From Rhodospirillales bacterium (GTDB taxonomy: Bacteria; Pseudomonadota; Alphaproteobacteria; Rhodospirillales; Thalassospiraceae), in assembly GCA_019634165.1 (NCBI GenBank), contig JAHQVT010000007.1:186001-250000 (forward strand): a stretch of DNA of 64,000 nucleotides, written 5' to 3'. The position numbers were made by a program, and so were the translations under genes. This document shows positions 44,879 to 54,166 of the stretch, one piece after another. How positions within the stretch are numbered: the stretch's first letter is position 1; each line of letters opens with the position of its first letter. The notes under the pieces are model-generated. The model saw only the letters and a program-made list of their open reading frames with translations. It had not been told where the DNA came from and did not search any database.

Positions 44879-45723
44879 ACACGCTTGTCTCTGCCAGCAC
44901 GGCCAAATCGATCCTGCCAAGTTATGACAAGGTTTTGGACGCCATTGGCGCCTGGGTTCTGGCCATTGTGTGGATTTCGCCGTTGCTGTTTGCCACCTGG
45001 GCGGCATTCCAACCATCTGGCACAGCCCTTGGTCTTGATTTTTCAAACCCGCTGACGTTTGAAAACTTTACCTATGTCTGGAATGCCGTGCCGTGGGGCG
45101 GGTATTTCGCCAATACGGTTATTCTTGTCACACTCATTCTGGCCGGGCAGCTTGTTCTGTGCACACTGGCGGGGTTTGCCTTTGCCCGGTTTGAATTCAA
45201 AGGCCGCGATACGGTCTTTATCCTTGTTCTGCTGCAGCTTTTCATCCTGCCTGAAGTGCTGATTGTCGAAAACTACGCCATCGTTTCCAAGCTTGGTCTG
45301 TTTGATACCGCCCTTGGCATTGGCCTGCCCTATATGGCCAGTGCGTTTGGTATTTTCCTTTTGCGTCAGGCCTTCAAATCCGTACCGGTCGAACTTGAAG
45401 AAGCCGCCCGGATTGAAGGATGCAATTGGATGGGGGTTTTGTGGAAGGTTTATGTGCCTGCGGCCAAGCCGGTTTATCTGGCCTATGCGCTGGTTTCCAT
45501 CGCAACGCATTGGAACAATTTCCTGTGGCCTTTGATTGTCACCAATTCACCTGAAACCCGGCCACTGACGGTTGGTTTATCGTTGTTTGGCGCACCGGAA
45601 ACCGGGGTGGATATTTCCGTGATCAGTGCGGCGACCATCATGACCATATTGCCATTGCTGGTCGCGTTCCTGATTTTCCAACGTCAGTTTATTCAGGCAT
45701 TCTTGCGTGCGGGCATTCGTTAA
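44875..45723 (+). CDS. ABC transporter permease (UgpE/MalG type)
   Basis: At 282 residues with six hydrophobic segments, it carries the EAA loop as EAARIEGCNWMGVLWKVYVPAAKPV. It partners with the preceding permease. It is the last gene of the DeoR-ABC operon and overlaps its neighbour by 4 bases. Confidence 0.93.
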   Translation: MNTLVSASTAKSILPSYDKVLDAIGAWVLAIVWISPLLFATWAAFQPSGTALGLDFSNPLTFENFTYVWNAVPWGGYFANTVILVTLILAGQLVLCTLAGFAFARFEFKGRDTVFILVLLQLFILPEVLIVENYAIVSKLGLFDTALGIGLPYMASAFGIFLLRQAFKSVPVELEEAARIEGCNWMGVLWKVYVPAAKPVYLAYALVSIATHWNNFLWPLIVTNSPETRPLTVGLSLFGAPETGVDISVISAATIMTILPLLVAFLIFQRQFIQAFLRAGIR

Positions 45724-45733
45724 TGCACCATTG

Positions 45734-45766
45734 ACCGGAATATCTATGAAGCTGTCCGGTTTCTTT
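45734..45766 (+). terminator. Weak terminator after the ABC operon
   Basis: ACCGGA (45734-45739) pairs with TCCGGT (45755-45760) around a 15-base loop, followed by TTCTTTG. It sits between convergent genes. The stem is short, so efficiency is doubtful. Confidence 0.45.
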
Positions 45767-45791
45767 GGGTTAGATGTGTTTAAACCAACCG

Positions 45792-46703
45792 CTACCAAGT
45801 CGCTTTAAGGACATCAAGCAAGGCCGATATGGTTGGATTGTCCTTGCGGCGTTCCATTGTGATCAGACTGAGCGATGCGGGAATTGAAACGGTTTTGCAT
45901 ACCGCCAGCCCATAAGTCTGCTTTTCATGCAGGGCAATTGAATCCCGACACAGACTAAGCCCGACACCGGATCGCACCATTTCAAGCATGGATGCTTCCT
46001 GATCGACAAGGGCGACCGAGTTTTGTGCGCAGTCAAACTCATTAAAAATGCGTTTGAGAAGGCGGGAATGCACAGACGCTGGCGTTGTTCCAATCCAAGG
46101 CAAGGCCGCAAGTGCTTTCCAGTCGGCATTTTCCACCCTGCTGTCCCAACCGACCGGCGCAATCACCCGATAACTGAAATCAGCAAGCTTCACCGCGTGA
46201 ACAGGTTCCGCCTTATCCCCACCAAGCTCATCATCGACATCGGGGCTGCTCAGATAAAAGCCCGCATCAATCTGATTGCGTTTTACACCGGTCAGGATGT
46301 CACCACTAACCCCATGCATAAGCTCGGTCTCTACATCGGGAAAATCAATGCGTAACTGACTTAACAAACGCCCAAGACGGATGAATTCCGGGTCGACAAT
46401 CGTGCCAATTCGAAGTTTTCCACTTATGCTGCCCGCCCGCTTGCGCGCACTGCGGCGAAACTCGTCCATGGCGTCAAGCACCTGCTCGGCCTTTTTGAGC
46501 ATCGCCTGACCATCATGGGTGATCTGAAGCCCCGTTGATGTGCGCTTAAACAGGGTAATACCGGTTTCTTCGCCAAGACGTTTGATCTGATGGCTAATCG
46601 CGGGTTGCGTTAAATTAAGCAGCGATGCAGCACGCGAAACACTGCCTTCACGGGCCACCGTGACAAAGGCAAGCAGCATATTGATGTTAGAAAACCGGGC
46701 CAT
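45792..46703 (-). CDS. LysR-type regulator of the DMSP locus (inferred)
   Basis: The N-terminal helix-turn-helix reads MLLAFVTVAREGSVSRAASLLNLTQPAISHQIKRLGEETGITLFKR, the LysR pattern. The C-terminal effector domain follows, with an IGTTPASVHSRLL turn. The gene is divergent from the GMC dehydrogenase and dddD genes across a 210-base region, the usual arrangement for a LysR activator and its target. Regulation by DMSP or its acrylate/3-hydroxypropionate products is inferred from the neighbours only. Confidence 0.85.
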   Translation of the reverse strand: MARFSNINMLLAFVTVAREGSVSRAASLLNLTQPAISHQIKRLGEETGITLFKRTSTGLQITHDGQAMLKKAEQVLDAMDEFRRSARKRAGSISGKLRIGTIVDPEFIRLGRLLSQLRIDFPDVETELMHGVSGDILTGVKRNQIDAGFYLSSPDVDDELGGDKAEPVHAVKLADFSYRVIAPVGWDSRVENADWKALAALPWIGTTPASVHSRLLKRIFNEFDCAQNSVALVDQEASMLEMVRSGVGLSLCRDSIALHEKQTYGLAVCKTVSIPASLSLITMERRKDNPTISALLDVLKATW

Positions 46704-46912
46704 ATAAATAACTTTAATATTGCTCTTCGAGTTTTGTCATTAGATTTGTGCGTCTCTTCGGCTCTAAATGAACAACTGGTATTCGCAATGGAATACACCA
46801 GCTTGTCACTGACAGCCCAGACGATCTTTTACGGCCCGTCATGCGCACGTTAGTTTCAGGCAGTTTCCTTAGCGAAAAACAGCTAAAAAAGAAGCAAAGG
46901 GAACGCGTCACA
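46704..46912. promoter_or_regulatory. Divergent promoter region of the LysR and dehydrogenase/dddD genes
   Basis: This region lies between the LysR start and the first catabolic gene. AT-rich bases around 46705-46755 are expected to hold the LysR binding site. I could not single out a convincing T-N11-A box. The last 20 bases carry an AAAGGGA ribosome site for the dehydrogenase gene. Confidence 0.5.
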
Positions 46913-48580
46913 ATGAGCCAAACCCACCCGACGTTTGACTATATCGTTATTGGCGCGGGATCTGCTGGCAGTCTGGTCGCCAACCGGCTAAGTGCAGATC
47001 CATCAAACACTGTCCTTCTGCTAGAAGCCGGAAAACCCGATCGCTATCCGTGGATTCACATCCCCGTCGGATATCTCTATTGCATTGGCAATCCCCGTAC
47101 CGACTGGATGTATGAAACCGAACCCGACAAAGGTTTGAACGGTCGCACCCTGCGTTATCCGCGTGGCAAAACGCTTGGCGGGTGTTCGTCGATCAATGGC
47201 ATGATCTATATGCGCGGTCAGGCCCGTGACTACGACAATTGGGCCAAGCTGACCGGCGAAGATGCATGGAGTTGGACACAGTCACTTGAAGACTTCAAAC
47301 GTCACGAAAACCACTACAAGCTGGATAAGGGTGCTGCCCCCAAATCGGCCACGGGCAAACCGTTTTCCGAGACCCATGGTCATGGCGGTGAATGGCGCAT
47401 TGAAAAGCAGCGGCTGCGCTGGGACGTGCTTGATAGCTTTATCACAGCTGCCGGTGAAAACGGGATCGAGCCAACCGATGACTTCAATACCGGCGATAAT
47501 ACCGGCATTGGGTATTTTGAAGTCAATCAGCGCGCCGGATGGCGCTGGAACACATCAAAGGCATTTATCCGGCCGGTAAAAGAACGCCCTAATCTGACTG
47601 TCTGGACCGAAGCACAGGTCGAAAAACTGACCTTTGCTAAAAAGGCGGATGGCCAGTTGGTTTGTAACGGTGCCATCGTGAACCGGACAGGAACATCGCA
47701 GGAAGTCTTGGCAACCAAAGAAGTCGTTCTGTCCGCCGGGGCTGTCAATTCGCCACAGATTTTGCAGATGTCCGGGATCGGCCCGGCTGATCTTTTGAAA
47801 CGGCATGGCATTGATGTTGTGCTTGATGCGCCAAATGTCGGCGAGAACCTTCAGGATCATTTGCAAATTCGCGCGGTCTATAAAGTGCGCGGTGCGCGCA
47901 CGCTCAACACACTGGCCAACAGCCTTGTCGGCAAGGCCAAGATCGGTTTGGAATATTTGCTGAACCGATCCGGCCCGATGAGCATGGCGCCAAGCCAGTT
48001 GGGCGCCTTTACGCGTTCTGACCCTGAACAGCAATATTCAAATCTGGAATATCACGTTCAGCCCCTTAGCCTTGAGGCGTTTGGGGGCGATTTGCATGAT
48101 TTTCCGGCCATCACGGTTTCGGTCTGCAACCTGAACCCGACCAGCCGTGGCAACATTCAAATCAAGTCTGGTGATTTTCGTGATGCACCGAAAATTTCCC
48201 CAAGATATCTTGATACCGATAAGGATCGCAAAGTTGCCGCTGACAGCCTGCGTCAGGTCCGTGACATTATGGCCAAGCCTGCCATGGCACGCTATCAACC
48301 CGAAGAATTCAAACCTGGCGTGCAATATCAAAGTGATGAAGAATTGGCCAAGCTGGCCGGTGACATCGCCACGACAATTTTCCACCCGGTTGGCACCGTC
48401 AAGATGGGCCACAAGGACGACACATCTGCCGTGCTTGACCCGCATCTTCGCCTGAAGGGCGTTTCTGGTTTACGCGTTGTCGATGCATCCGTGATGCCCG
48501 AAATTACCAGCGGCAACACCAATTCACCCACAATTATGATCGCAGAAAAAGCTGCTGGCTGGATTTTGTCAGGCCAATAG
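46913..48580 (+). CDS. GMC-family FAD alcohol dehydrogenase (DddA-like)
   Basis: The 555-residue protein has the FAD-binding motif YIVIGAGSAGSLVANRLS with LLLEAG, the GMC signature RGKTLGGCSSINGMIYMRG, and the C-terminal active-site HPVGTVKMG and GNTNSPTIMIAEKAA. Members oxidise choline, other alcohols or polyethylene glycol. Next to dddD in DMSP degraders, DddA oxidises 3-hydroxypropionate to malonate semialdehyde, and this gene's immediate partner is dddD. I therefore favour DddA over choline dehydrogenase, on context. I set the start at 46913 with AAAGGGA upstream; earlier in-frame ATG 46841 gives a basic leader. Confidence 0.78.
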   Translation: MSQTHPTFDYIVIGAGSAGSLVANRLSADPSNTVLLLEAGKPDRYPWIHIPVGYLYCIGNPRTDWMYETEPDKGLNGRTLRYPRGKTLGGCSSINGMIYMRGQARDYDNWAKLTGEDAWSWTQSLEDFKRHENHYKLDKGAAPKSATGKPFSETHGHGGEWRIEKQRLRWDVLDSFITAAGENGIEPTDDFNTGDNTGIGYFEVNQRAGWRWNTSKAFIRPVKERPNLTVWTEAQVEKLTFAKKADGQLVCNGAIVNRTGTSQEVLATKEVVLSAGAVNSPQILQMSGIGPADLLKRHGIDVVLDAPNVGENLQDHLQIRAVYKVRGARTLNTLANSLVGKAKIGLEYLLNRSGPMSMAPSQLGAFTRSDPEQQYSNLEYHVQPLSLEAFGGDLHDFPAITVSVCNLNPTSRGNIQIKSGDFRDAPKISPRYLDTDKDRKVAADSLRQVRDIMAKPAMARYQPEEFKPGVQYQSDEELAKLAGDIATTIFHPVGTVKMGHKDDTSAVLDPHLRLKGVSGLRVVDASVMPEITSGNTNSPTIMIAEKAAGWILSGQ

Positions 48581-48627
48581 ACGGCACGACAATCCAAAAG
48601 AAAAACAAATTCATGTTTGGAGGAAAA

Positions 48628-51138
48628 ATGTACACCTCGTTTTCCCAGCTACCGCTTACAGGCGTCAAAGTCATTGATTTTGGGCAATATATTGCGGGTC
48701 CTGCCGTTGCGATGTTGCTCGGCGATCTTGGTGCAACAGTGGTTCATATTGACCCACCAGACGGTCCGATGTGGGATAGCCCGGCCAATGCGACACTTAA
48801 CCGCAATAAGGTGATCCTAAATCTCGATCTGAAATCGGATGACGGCCGGGAAAAGGCGCATGCATTATGTGCCGAGGCCGATATCATCATTGAAAATTTC
48901 CGACCGGGAAAATTTGCCAAGCTTGGCTTTGACTTTGCAAAAATGCGTAAGGAACGCCCGGAATTAATCACCTTGTCCGTGCCGGGATTTGCATCAAACG
49001 ATGAAGAACGCCGCGAATTACGCGCTTTTGAAAGCATCGTTGCTGCAAGTTCGGGTGTTTTTACCGATATGGGCTTGAACCGTGTTCTGATGGGGCTGAA
49101 CCCGTCGTTTTCACCGTTACCTTTGTCTTCTGCCTATGCTTCACAAATCGCGGCATCGGCTGTTGTTCTGGCTTTGCAGTCCCGACAGGTTACCGGCCTT
49201 GGTGATCAAATCGAAGTCCCCCTTGCCGCAGCGGTGATGGAAGGGCTTTGCTACAACTCGATCAAGGTTTCCGACATGCCCAAACGCTATCTCACCCAGC
49301 GCGAGCTGGAGATCGAGCGACGCCGTGTCGAAGGCCTGCCGATGAATGTCAGCTACGAGGAATTGCAGGAACTTCTCGACCCGTTTTTCAGAAGCTACAT
49401 GTGCAAGGACGGGCGGATGTTTTACGTGGTTTGCCCAAGCCACAAGCATCATGCAAAACGCTGCCTTGAAATTCTTGGTCTTTACGATGAATTCGTCGCC
49501 GAAGGCCTTACATCCGAAGAAGATACTTATAAGCCTTATTGCGAATGGGAATCTGAAACTTCGCTTGGCGTTTATCCGATGCCAAAGGAATGGGCTGACA
49601 AGATCGCTGCCCGCATGAAGGACGTCTTCATGACCCGGACATCACACGAATGGAAAAAGATATTCGGCCGTGGCGGCATTCCCGGAGCCCCGCAACGTTG
49701 GCTACAAGAATGGATTCACGACGAATATGCCGAAGGGTCCGGCCTTATGATTGACGTTTGGGACCCTGAATATGGCGAGATGACAACCCCCGGTCCCGTC
49801 GTCTGGATGGAGGAAAGCGGTGAGGAAGCATTAAAGCCCGAGCCACGTCGTTGGGTGGATTTTGACGAAGCGCTAAAAATCTTGCGCAAACACCGCACGG
49901 ACATCCCAGAACCATCAGAGGAAACCGCGCAGGAAGGTTGGCTTTCAGGTGTACGCGTCCTTGATTTGTGCAACGTGATAGCGGGGCCTCATTCGGCAAG
50001 TTATCTTGCGCGCTTTGGTGCTGATGTGATCAAGCTTGATCCATCCGTGCCGCTTTATGACAGCTGGAACACTGTCGTTTACGGCTTATCTCAAATGCGC
50101 GGAAAACGTTCTATCCTTGCCGATATGAAAGCTGAGCACGGACGAAAAGTATTCGAAGATCTGGTGAAAACAGTCGACGTGATTGTCTGGAACGCACCCG
50201 ATAGCCAGATCAAACGCATGGGGTTAGACGCAGAAGGATTGCGTAAACTCAACCCGAATGCACTTTTCTGTAAACTCGATTGTTTCAGCGGTGTGCGCCG
50301 CGGCGTAAGAACTGATTATATTGGCTATGACGATCTGGTACAGGCGGCAACCGGCATTATGCTGCGCTTTGGCGGCGCAATGGACCGTCCAGAAGAACAC
50401 GCCCACGTTGGCACCATAGATGTCATGTGTGGGTTTGGCGGGGCTTTGGCCGTTGCAACCGCACTTTATCAAAAATACCGATTTGGCCGCATTGGTCGCG
50501 GTCGGACATCCCTTTCTGCCAATAGCGGGCTTTTGCAAGTACCCTTTGCCTATGATTACCGGGGGCGCGGGCTATTTGACGAGCCCTCAGGGCCTGAAGT
50601 GAATGGCAACGATGATCTTAATCGCTTCTATAGTACGGCATCGGGAATTTATGTACTTCTCAGTGCTTACGAGGCTGATTTACCAAGATTTCGCGATGTA
50701 GAAGGGCTTGAAGACTTACCTGATATTCCGGCGGAAGAACGGGCCAGCTATCTGGCAACGGCATTTCAAACCATGCCCGCAATTGAATGGATTGAACGTC
50801 TTCGAGCAGCCGATATCGGTGTTGCCATCTGCGACAATATCGATGCGTTGCGCGCGGAAAACTCACGCGTTGCCGATGGCACCCCCGGTACAGATAACGG
50901 CAGCTACTCGTTCTCGACCTACGCCGATCATCCAAGCGGGCACGAAATTACACAATTGGATCCGTATGCGGTTCGAACAACTCGTTCAAAAGTGTTTGCC
51001 TTATCGCCCTCCGAAAAATTCGGGGCATCTACACGTGAAATCCTCCAAGAACTTGGCTACGCAGATCAAGCAATTGACGCCATGATCCGGTCGGGCGACT
51101 TAAGCACTTCGTGGAGTGCGGAGTATTTGCCAAGCTGA
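48628..51138 (+). CDS. dddD: DMSP CoA-transferase/lyase DddD
   Basis: This protein has two fused class III CoA-transferase (CaiB-type) halves, 836 residues in total, the size of DddD. DddD transfers CoA to dimethylsulfoniopropionate and releases dimethyl sulfide, giving 3-hydroxypropionyl-CoA. The first half begins GVKVIDFGQYIAGPAVAMLL and the second begins near residue 437 with GVRVLDLCNVIAGPHSASYL. Phrases I recall from DddD, such as FTDMGLNRVLMGLNPSFSP and HVGTIDVMCGFGGAL, are present. The Asp in GTIDVM (D598) is the equivalent of the catalytic Asp of CaiB enzymes and lies in the second half; the matching position in the first half is Ser (PLSSAYAS). GGAGGA precedes the start at 48628. It lies 47 bases after the GMC gene. 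Confidence 0.88.
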   Translation: MYTSFSQLPLTGVKVIDFGQYIAGPAVAMLLGDLGATVVHIDPPDGPMWDSPANATLNRNKVILNLDLKSDDGREKAHALCAEADIIIENFRPGKFAKLGFDFAKMRKERPELITLSVPGFASNDEERRELRAFESIVAASSGVFTDMGLNRVLMGLNPSFSPLPLSSAYASQIAASAVVLALQSRQVTGLGDQIEVPLAAAVMEGLCYNSIKVSDMPKRYLTQRELEIERRRVEGLPMNVSYEELQELLDPFFRSYMCKDGRMFYVVCPSHKHHAKRCLEILGLYDEFVAEGLTSEEDTYKPYCEWESETSLGVYPMPKEWADKIAARMKDVFMTRTSHEWKKIFGRGGIPGAPQRWLQEWIHDEYAEGSGLMIDVWDPEYGEMTTPGPVVWMEESGEEALKPEPRRWVDFDEALKILRKHRTDIPEPSEETAQEGWLSGVRVLDLCNVIAGPHSASYLARFGADVIKLDPSVPLYDSWNTVVYGLSQMRGKRSILADMKAEHGRKVFEDLVKTVDVIVWNAPDSQIKRMGLDAEGLRKLNPNALFCKLDCFSGVRRGVRTDYIGYDDLVQAATGIMLRFGGAMDRPEEHAHVGTIDVMCGFGGALAVATALYQKYRFGRIGRGRTSLSANSGLLQVPFAYDYRGRGLFDEPSGPEVNGNDDLNRFYSTASGIYVLLSAYEADLPRFRDVEGLEDLPDIPAEERASYLATAFQTMPAIEWIERLRAADIGVAICDNIDALRAENSRVADGTPGTDNGSYSFSTYADHPSGHEITQLDPYAVRTTRSKVFALSPSEKFGASTREILQELGYADQAIDAMIRSGDLSTSWSAEYLPS

Positions 51139-51243
51139 TCGCTCAATCAGCCAGTCTAGGGATTGATCAAAGTTTCAGCGGAGCGGAACCACCGCCACCT
51201 TTGCATCAGCGTTTGGTCAAAGGTTATACGTCCATTTCGAAAG

Positions 51244-51276
51244 CTATGCCGGCCCCCGCGAAACGGGGACCGGCCA
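51244..51276. terminator. GC-rich hairpin between dddD and the efflux operon
   Basis: GCCGGCCCCCG pairs with CGGGGACCGGC around CGAAA (about 51247-51275), one mismatch. It lies between convergent genes and could end either transcript. There is no clear T run. Confidence 0.45.
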
Positions 51277-51362
51277 AGCCGCACTCGAGCGGGAAAAGCT
51301 CGCGGGGTCGGGGGAACACTGTGCGGCCTGTTTCTTTTACCTTGTCAAAGAACAAGCAGTTG

Positions 51363-52967
51363 TTAGTGACCGCCACCACCACCACCCGCCGCATTTGCAC
51401 GCGGTGGCCGGGCCAACGGCAATAGCATGAAGGCGATAAAGAAGGTCGCCGCCAGCGCAAGATAGACATCATTAAACGAGATCATGGATGCCTCGCGCGT
51501 CACCAGATTGACAATGAATTTCATTGCCGCGGCATGCGGATCAGGAATGCCCATTTCCGAATAACGCGCCATGATGGTCGCCAGATAATTCTTAAACGCT
51601 GTACTGGCGGGGTTGATATGTTCGGACAGAAGCGAGAAGTGATAATCAATGCGCTTATCAAGCAATGTATTGATTGCCGCCATCCCAATTGCGCCGCCAA
51701 GATTACGCATCAGGTTATAAAGCCCGCTGGCGTTTTTGATCTTTTCGGGCGGCAAGGTGCCAAGTGCCAGATTGGTGACCGGCAACATGCAAAACATCAA
51801 GGCCATACCCCGAACAATTTGGGGCAATATCAACTCGTCAAACGACACTTCGCTTGTGTTAAAGCCATGCATCGCAAGGCCAGTGGCAAACAGGATCAAC
51901 CCAAAGCCAAGAACAACACGCGGTGGGTATTTTGCCGTCATCTTCCCGGCAATCGGTGCTGAGAGGAATTGCGCAATACCGGTCACAGCCATGACAATGC
52001 CAATTTCAAGACTGTCATAGCCGCGAATGCGCCCTAACATCAGCGGCATGATGTAGACACTGCCATACAGCCCGATACCAAGGGTGAAGCTAAACACGCA
52101 GCCCATTGTAAAGTTGCGATCAGAAAACGATTTCAGATCGACAATCGGTTTGTCATACCGAAACATCCGCCAAAAGAAATAAGCCCCGGCAACCACACAG
52201 ACGATGGTGCCATACAAGATCGCGGTTTCATCAAACCAGTCATCTTTCGGGCCTTCATCAAGCACATATTCCAGACTGCCCAAAAACACCGCCATCGCGA
52301 TCAAACCTTTAAGGTCAAACCCCTTAAGCAAGGAAATATCGCCCCTATCGATGCGCAATGTCGTGCCAACAACAAGTGCGATCAAAAGACCGGGAATAAC
52401 ATTGATCAGAAACAGCCAATGCCATGACAAAGACTGGGTTAAAAACCCACCCAATGTCGGCCCAATGGTTGGTGCCATGGTGGCAATCAACCCAATCATC
52501 ACCGATGCCGTATTGCGTTTATCCGGCGGGAAAATGATGTAGGTGGTGGCAAACACGGTTGGGATCATTGCACCGCCAAGGAACCCTTGGGCTGCACGGA
52601 ACCAGATCATGCTTTCAATCGACCATGCAAAGGCCGATGCAACCGACATGACGGTAAAGCCAAGTGCGGAAATCACAAACAACCAGCGCGTCGACATCAA
52701 ACGTGACAAAAACCCCGAAAGTGGGATCATCACCACTTCGGCAATCAAATAGCTGGTCTGCACCCAGCCAATTTCATCTGGGCTTGCCGACAGGCCTGCT
52801 TGAATGTTTTCAAGCGAACTTGCGACGATCTGAATATCAAGGATCGCCATGAACATGCCGACCACCATCGCGATCCAGCCAATAAACTGGGCACGGTCAA
52901 CCGGCTTGCTTTGGGCAGGAATGGCCGCCGGGCGTGGTGCGGATGAACTGTCAGCGGTGCTCGTCAT
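51363..52967 (-). CDS. DHA2-family multidrug efflux MFS transporter (EmrB type)
   Basis: The 534-residue protein has 14 hydrophobic segments, as expected for the DHA2 family. It shows the TM1 to loop pattern ILDIQIVASSLENIQAGLSASPDEIGWVQTSYLIAEVVMIPLSG and a motif A-like FLSRLMSTRWLF. It exports drugs with protons. The start shares a base with the stop of the adaptor gene (TAATG), and together with that gene and the divergent TetR it forms an emrAB-like unit. The C terminus is a short Gly/His tail (AAGGGGGGH). Confidence 0.92.
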   Translation of the reverse strand: MTSTADSSSAPRPAAIPAQSKPVDRAQFIGWIAMVVGMFMAILDIQIVASSLENIQAGLSASPDEIGWVQTSYLIAEVVMIPLSGFLSRLMSTRWLFVISALGFTVMSVASAFAWSIESMIWFRAAQGFLGGAMIPTVFATTYIIFPPDKRNTASVMIGLIATMAPTIGPTLGGFLTQSLSWHWLFLINVIPGLLIALVVGTTLRIDRGDISLLKGFDLKGLIAMAVFLGSLEYVLDEGPKDDWFDETAILYGTIVCVVAGAYFFWRMFRYDKPIVDLKSFSDRNFTMGCVFSFTLGIGLYGSVYIMPLMLGRIRGYDSLEIGIVMAVTGIAQFLSAPIAGKMTAKYPPRVVLGFGLILFATGLAMHGFNTSEVSFDELILPQIVRGMALMFCMLPVTNLALGTLPPEKIKNASGLYNLMRNLGGAIGMAAINTLLDKRIDYHFSLLSEHINPASTAFKNYLATIMARYSEMGIPDPHAAAMKFIVNLVTREASMISFNDVYLALAATFFIAFMLLPLARPPRANAAGGGGGGH

Positions 52968-54070
52968 TAGTTAAGCTCCGAGACTTCCGTGGTTGGAAAA
53001 ACGCTTTGTGCCAAACCTGAACCGGCAATATGACGTGTGCCATCGTCATCGCGGGTATCAACATCCACCACAACCGACAGGCCCGGACGCAATGCTGCAA
53101 CCCATTTGCTGTCATCCAATGAAATACGGACCGGAACGCGCTGGGTGATTTTGGTAAAGTTTCCCGTCGCATTTTCCGGCGGAAGCAAACTGAACTGTGC
53201 CCCTGTTGCTGGGGCAAAGCTTTCGACGCGCCCTGTAATATCGGCATTGGGGAATGCATCAATTTCAACCCGGACTTTCTGGCCATGGGCCATGTGTTCG
53301 ATCTGGGTTTCCTTGAAGTTCGCCACGATATACACACCAGGAAGCGGGACCAAAACCAAAAGCTGCTCGCCCGGTTGCACCAGCGCACCCGTCTGAACCG
53401 ACCGGTTGCCAATCACGCCATCGAACGGCGCATGAATTTTAGTATCTGCAAGTGCCTGCAAGGCCAGATCACGCGCAGCTTGGGCCTGATTGACGGCACG
53501 TTCGGCCTCAACCTTTTGGGCGCGCAATACGCCAAGTCGGCCTTTTTCAACACCAAGGGTCGCATTGGCAGCAGAAACCTGTGCCTGCGCTTTTTCGCGG
53601 TCGGCCTTGGCATAGTCAAATTTCTGGCGGCTTGCCGCACCCTTTTTGACCAGATCGTCATATCGCTGGAAATCTTCGCTGGCACGATCAAACTCGACCT
53701 TTGCAATCCGCACATTTGCCTGTGCCTGTGCGATTGCGGCTTCCTGCAACGTGATCTGTTCATCCATCGTGGTGACGGCCGAACGGCGCGCTTCAAGTGC
53801 GGCATCGCTTTGTGCAACTTCAAGACGGTAATCTTCGTCTTTGATCGACAGCAGCAATTCACCTTTGCGCACTGACTGGTTTTCGGCAACCGCCAGTTCG
53901 CCAACATAACCAGACACCTTGGGCGAAATGGCAACCTCGTCTGCCTGCAAATAGGCATTGTCCGTACTTTCAAAGTACTGACCAACAGTCACCCAATGAA
54001 ACCCGTAATATCCGCCGCCACCGATAATCGCCAACGCGATCAGGGGCAGAATGATTTTCTTCACACTCAT
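52967..54070 (-). CDS. EmrA/HlyD-type membrane fusion protein
   Basis: This 367-residue adaptor has an N-terminal membrane segment (residues 5-23) and the FESTDNAYLQADEVAISPKVSGYVGELAV lipoyl half typical of EmrA. A helical hairpin with repeats of Ala, Gln and Asp follows, and then the second lipoyl half, KIHAPFDGVIGNRSVQTG. It pairs with the DHA2 pump. It is divergently transcribed from the TetR gene, and both TetR operators lie in its leader. Confidence 0.92.
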   Translation of the reverse strand: MSVKKIILPLIALAIIGGGGYYGFHWVTVGQYFESTDNAYLQADEVAISPKVSGYVGELAVAENQSVRKGELLLSIKDEDYRLEVAQSDAALEARRSAVTTMDEQITLQEAAIAQAQANVRIAKVEFDRASEDFQRYDDLVKKGAASRQKFDYAKADREKAQAQVSAANATLGVEKGRLGVLRAQKVEAERAVNQAQAARDLALQALADTKIHAPFDGVIGNRSVQTGALVQPGEQLLVLVPLPGVYIVANFKETQIEHMAHGQKVRVEIDAFPNADITGRVESFAPATGAQFSLLPPENATGNFTKITQRVPVRISLDDSKWVAALRPGLSVVVDVDTRDDDGTRHIAGSGLAQSVFPTTEVSELN

Positions 54071-54089
54071 GGTCTTGTAAATTCCTTTT

Positions 54090-54135
54090 GGTATTGATCA
54101 GTACCATTTAGACCTTTATGGTACCAGTCAGTACC
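54090..54135. promoter_or_regulatory. Paired operator sites between the efflux and TetR genes
   Basis: Two 16-base near-palindromes, GGTATTGATCAGTACC (54090-54105) and GGTACCAGTCAGTACC (54120-54135), share the half-site GTACC and sit exactly 30 bases apart, about three helix turns. Being between divergent TetR and efflux genes, they are very probably the TetR operators, with cooperative binding possible on one face. Confidence 0.75.
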
Positions 54136-54166
54136 AAACGTCAAGTGCCGAATTGGAACAGATCCT

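Noticed and set aside
48628..51138. Loss of the catalytic Asp in both CaiB-like halves of the DddD protein
   Set aside because: I first looked at the wrong segment (the later VDVSLLDA-type strand). The catalytic Asp of the family sits earlier, and D598 in GTIDVM matches it in the second half, so the enzyme looks intact.
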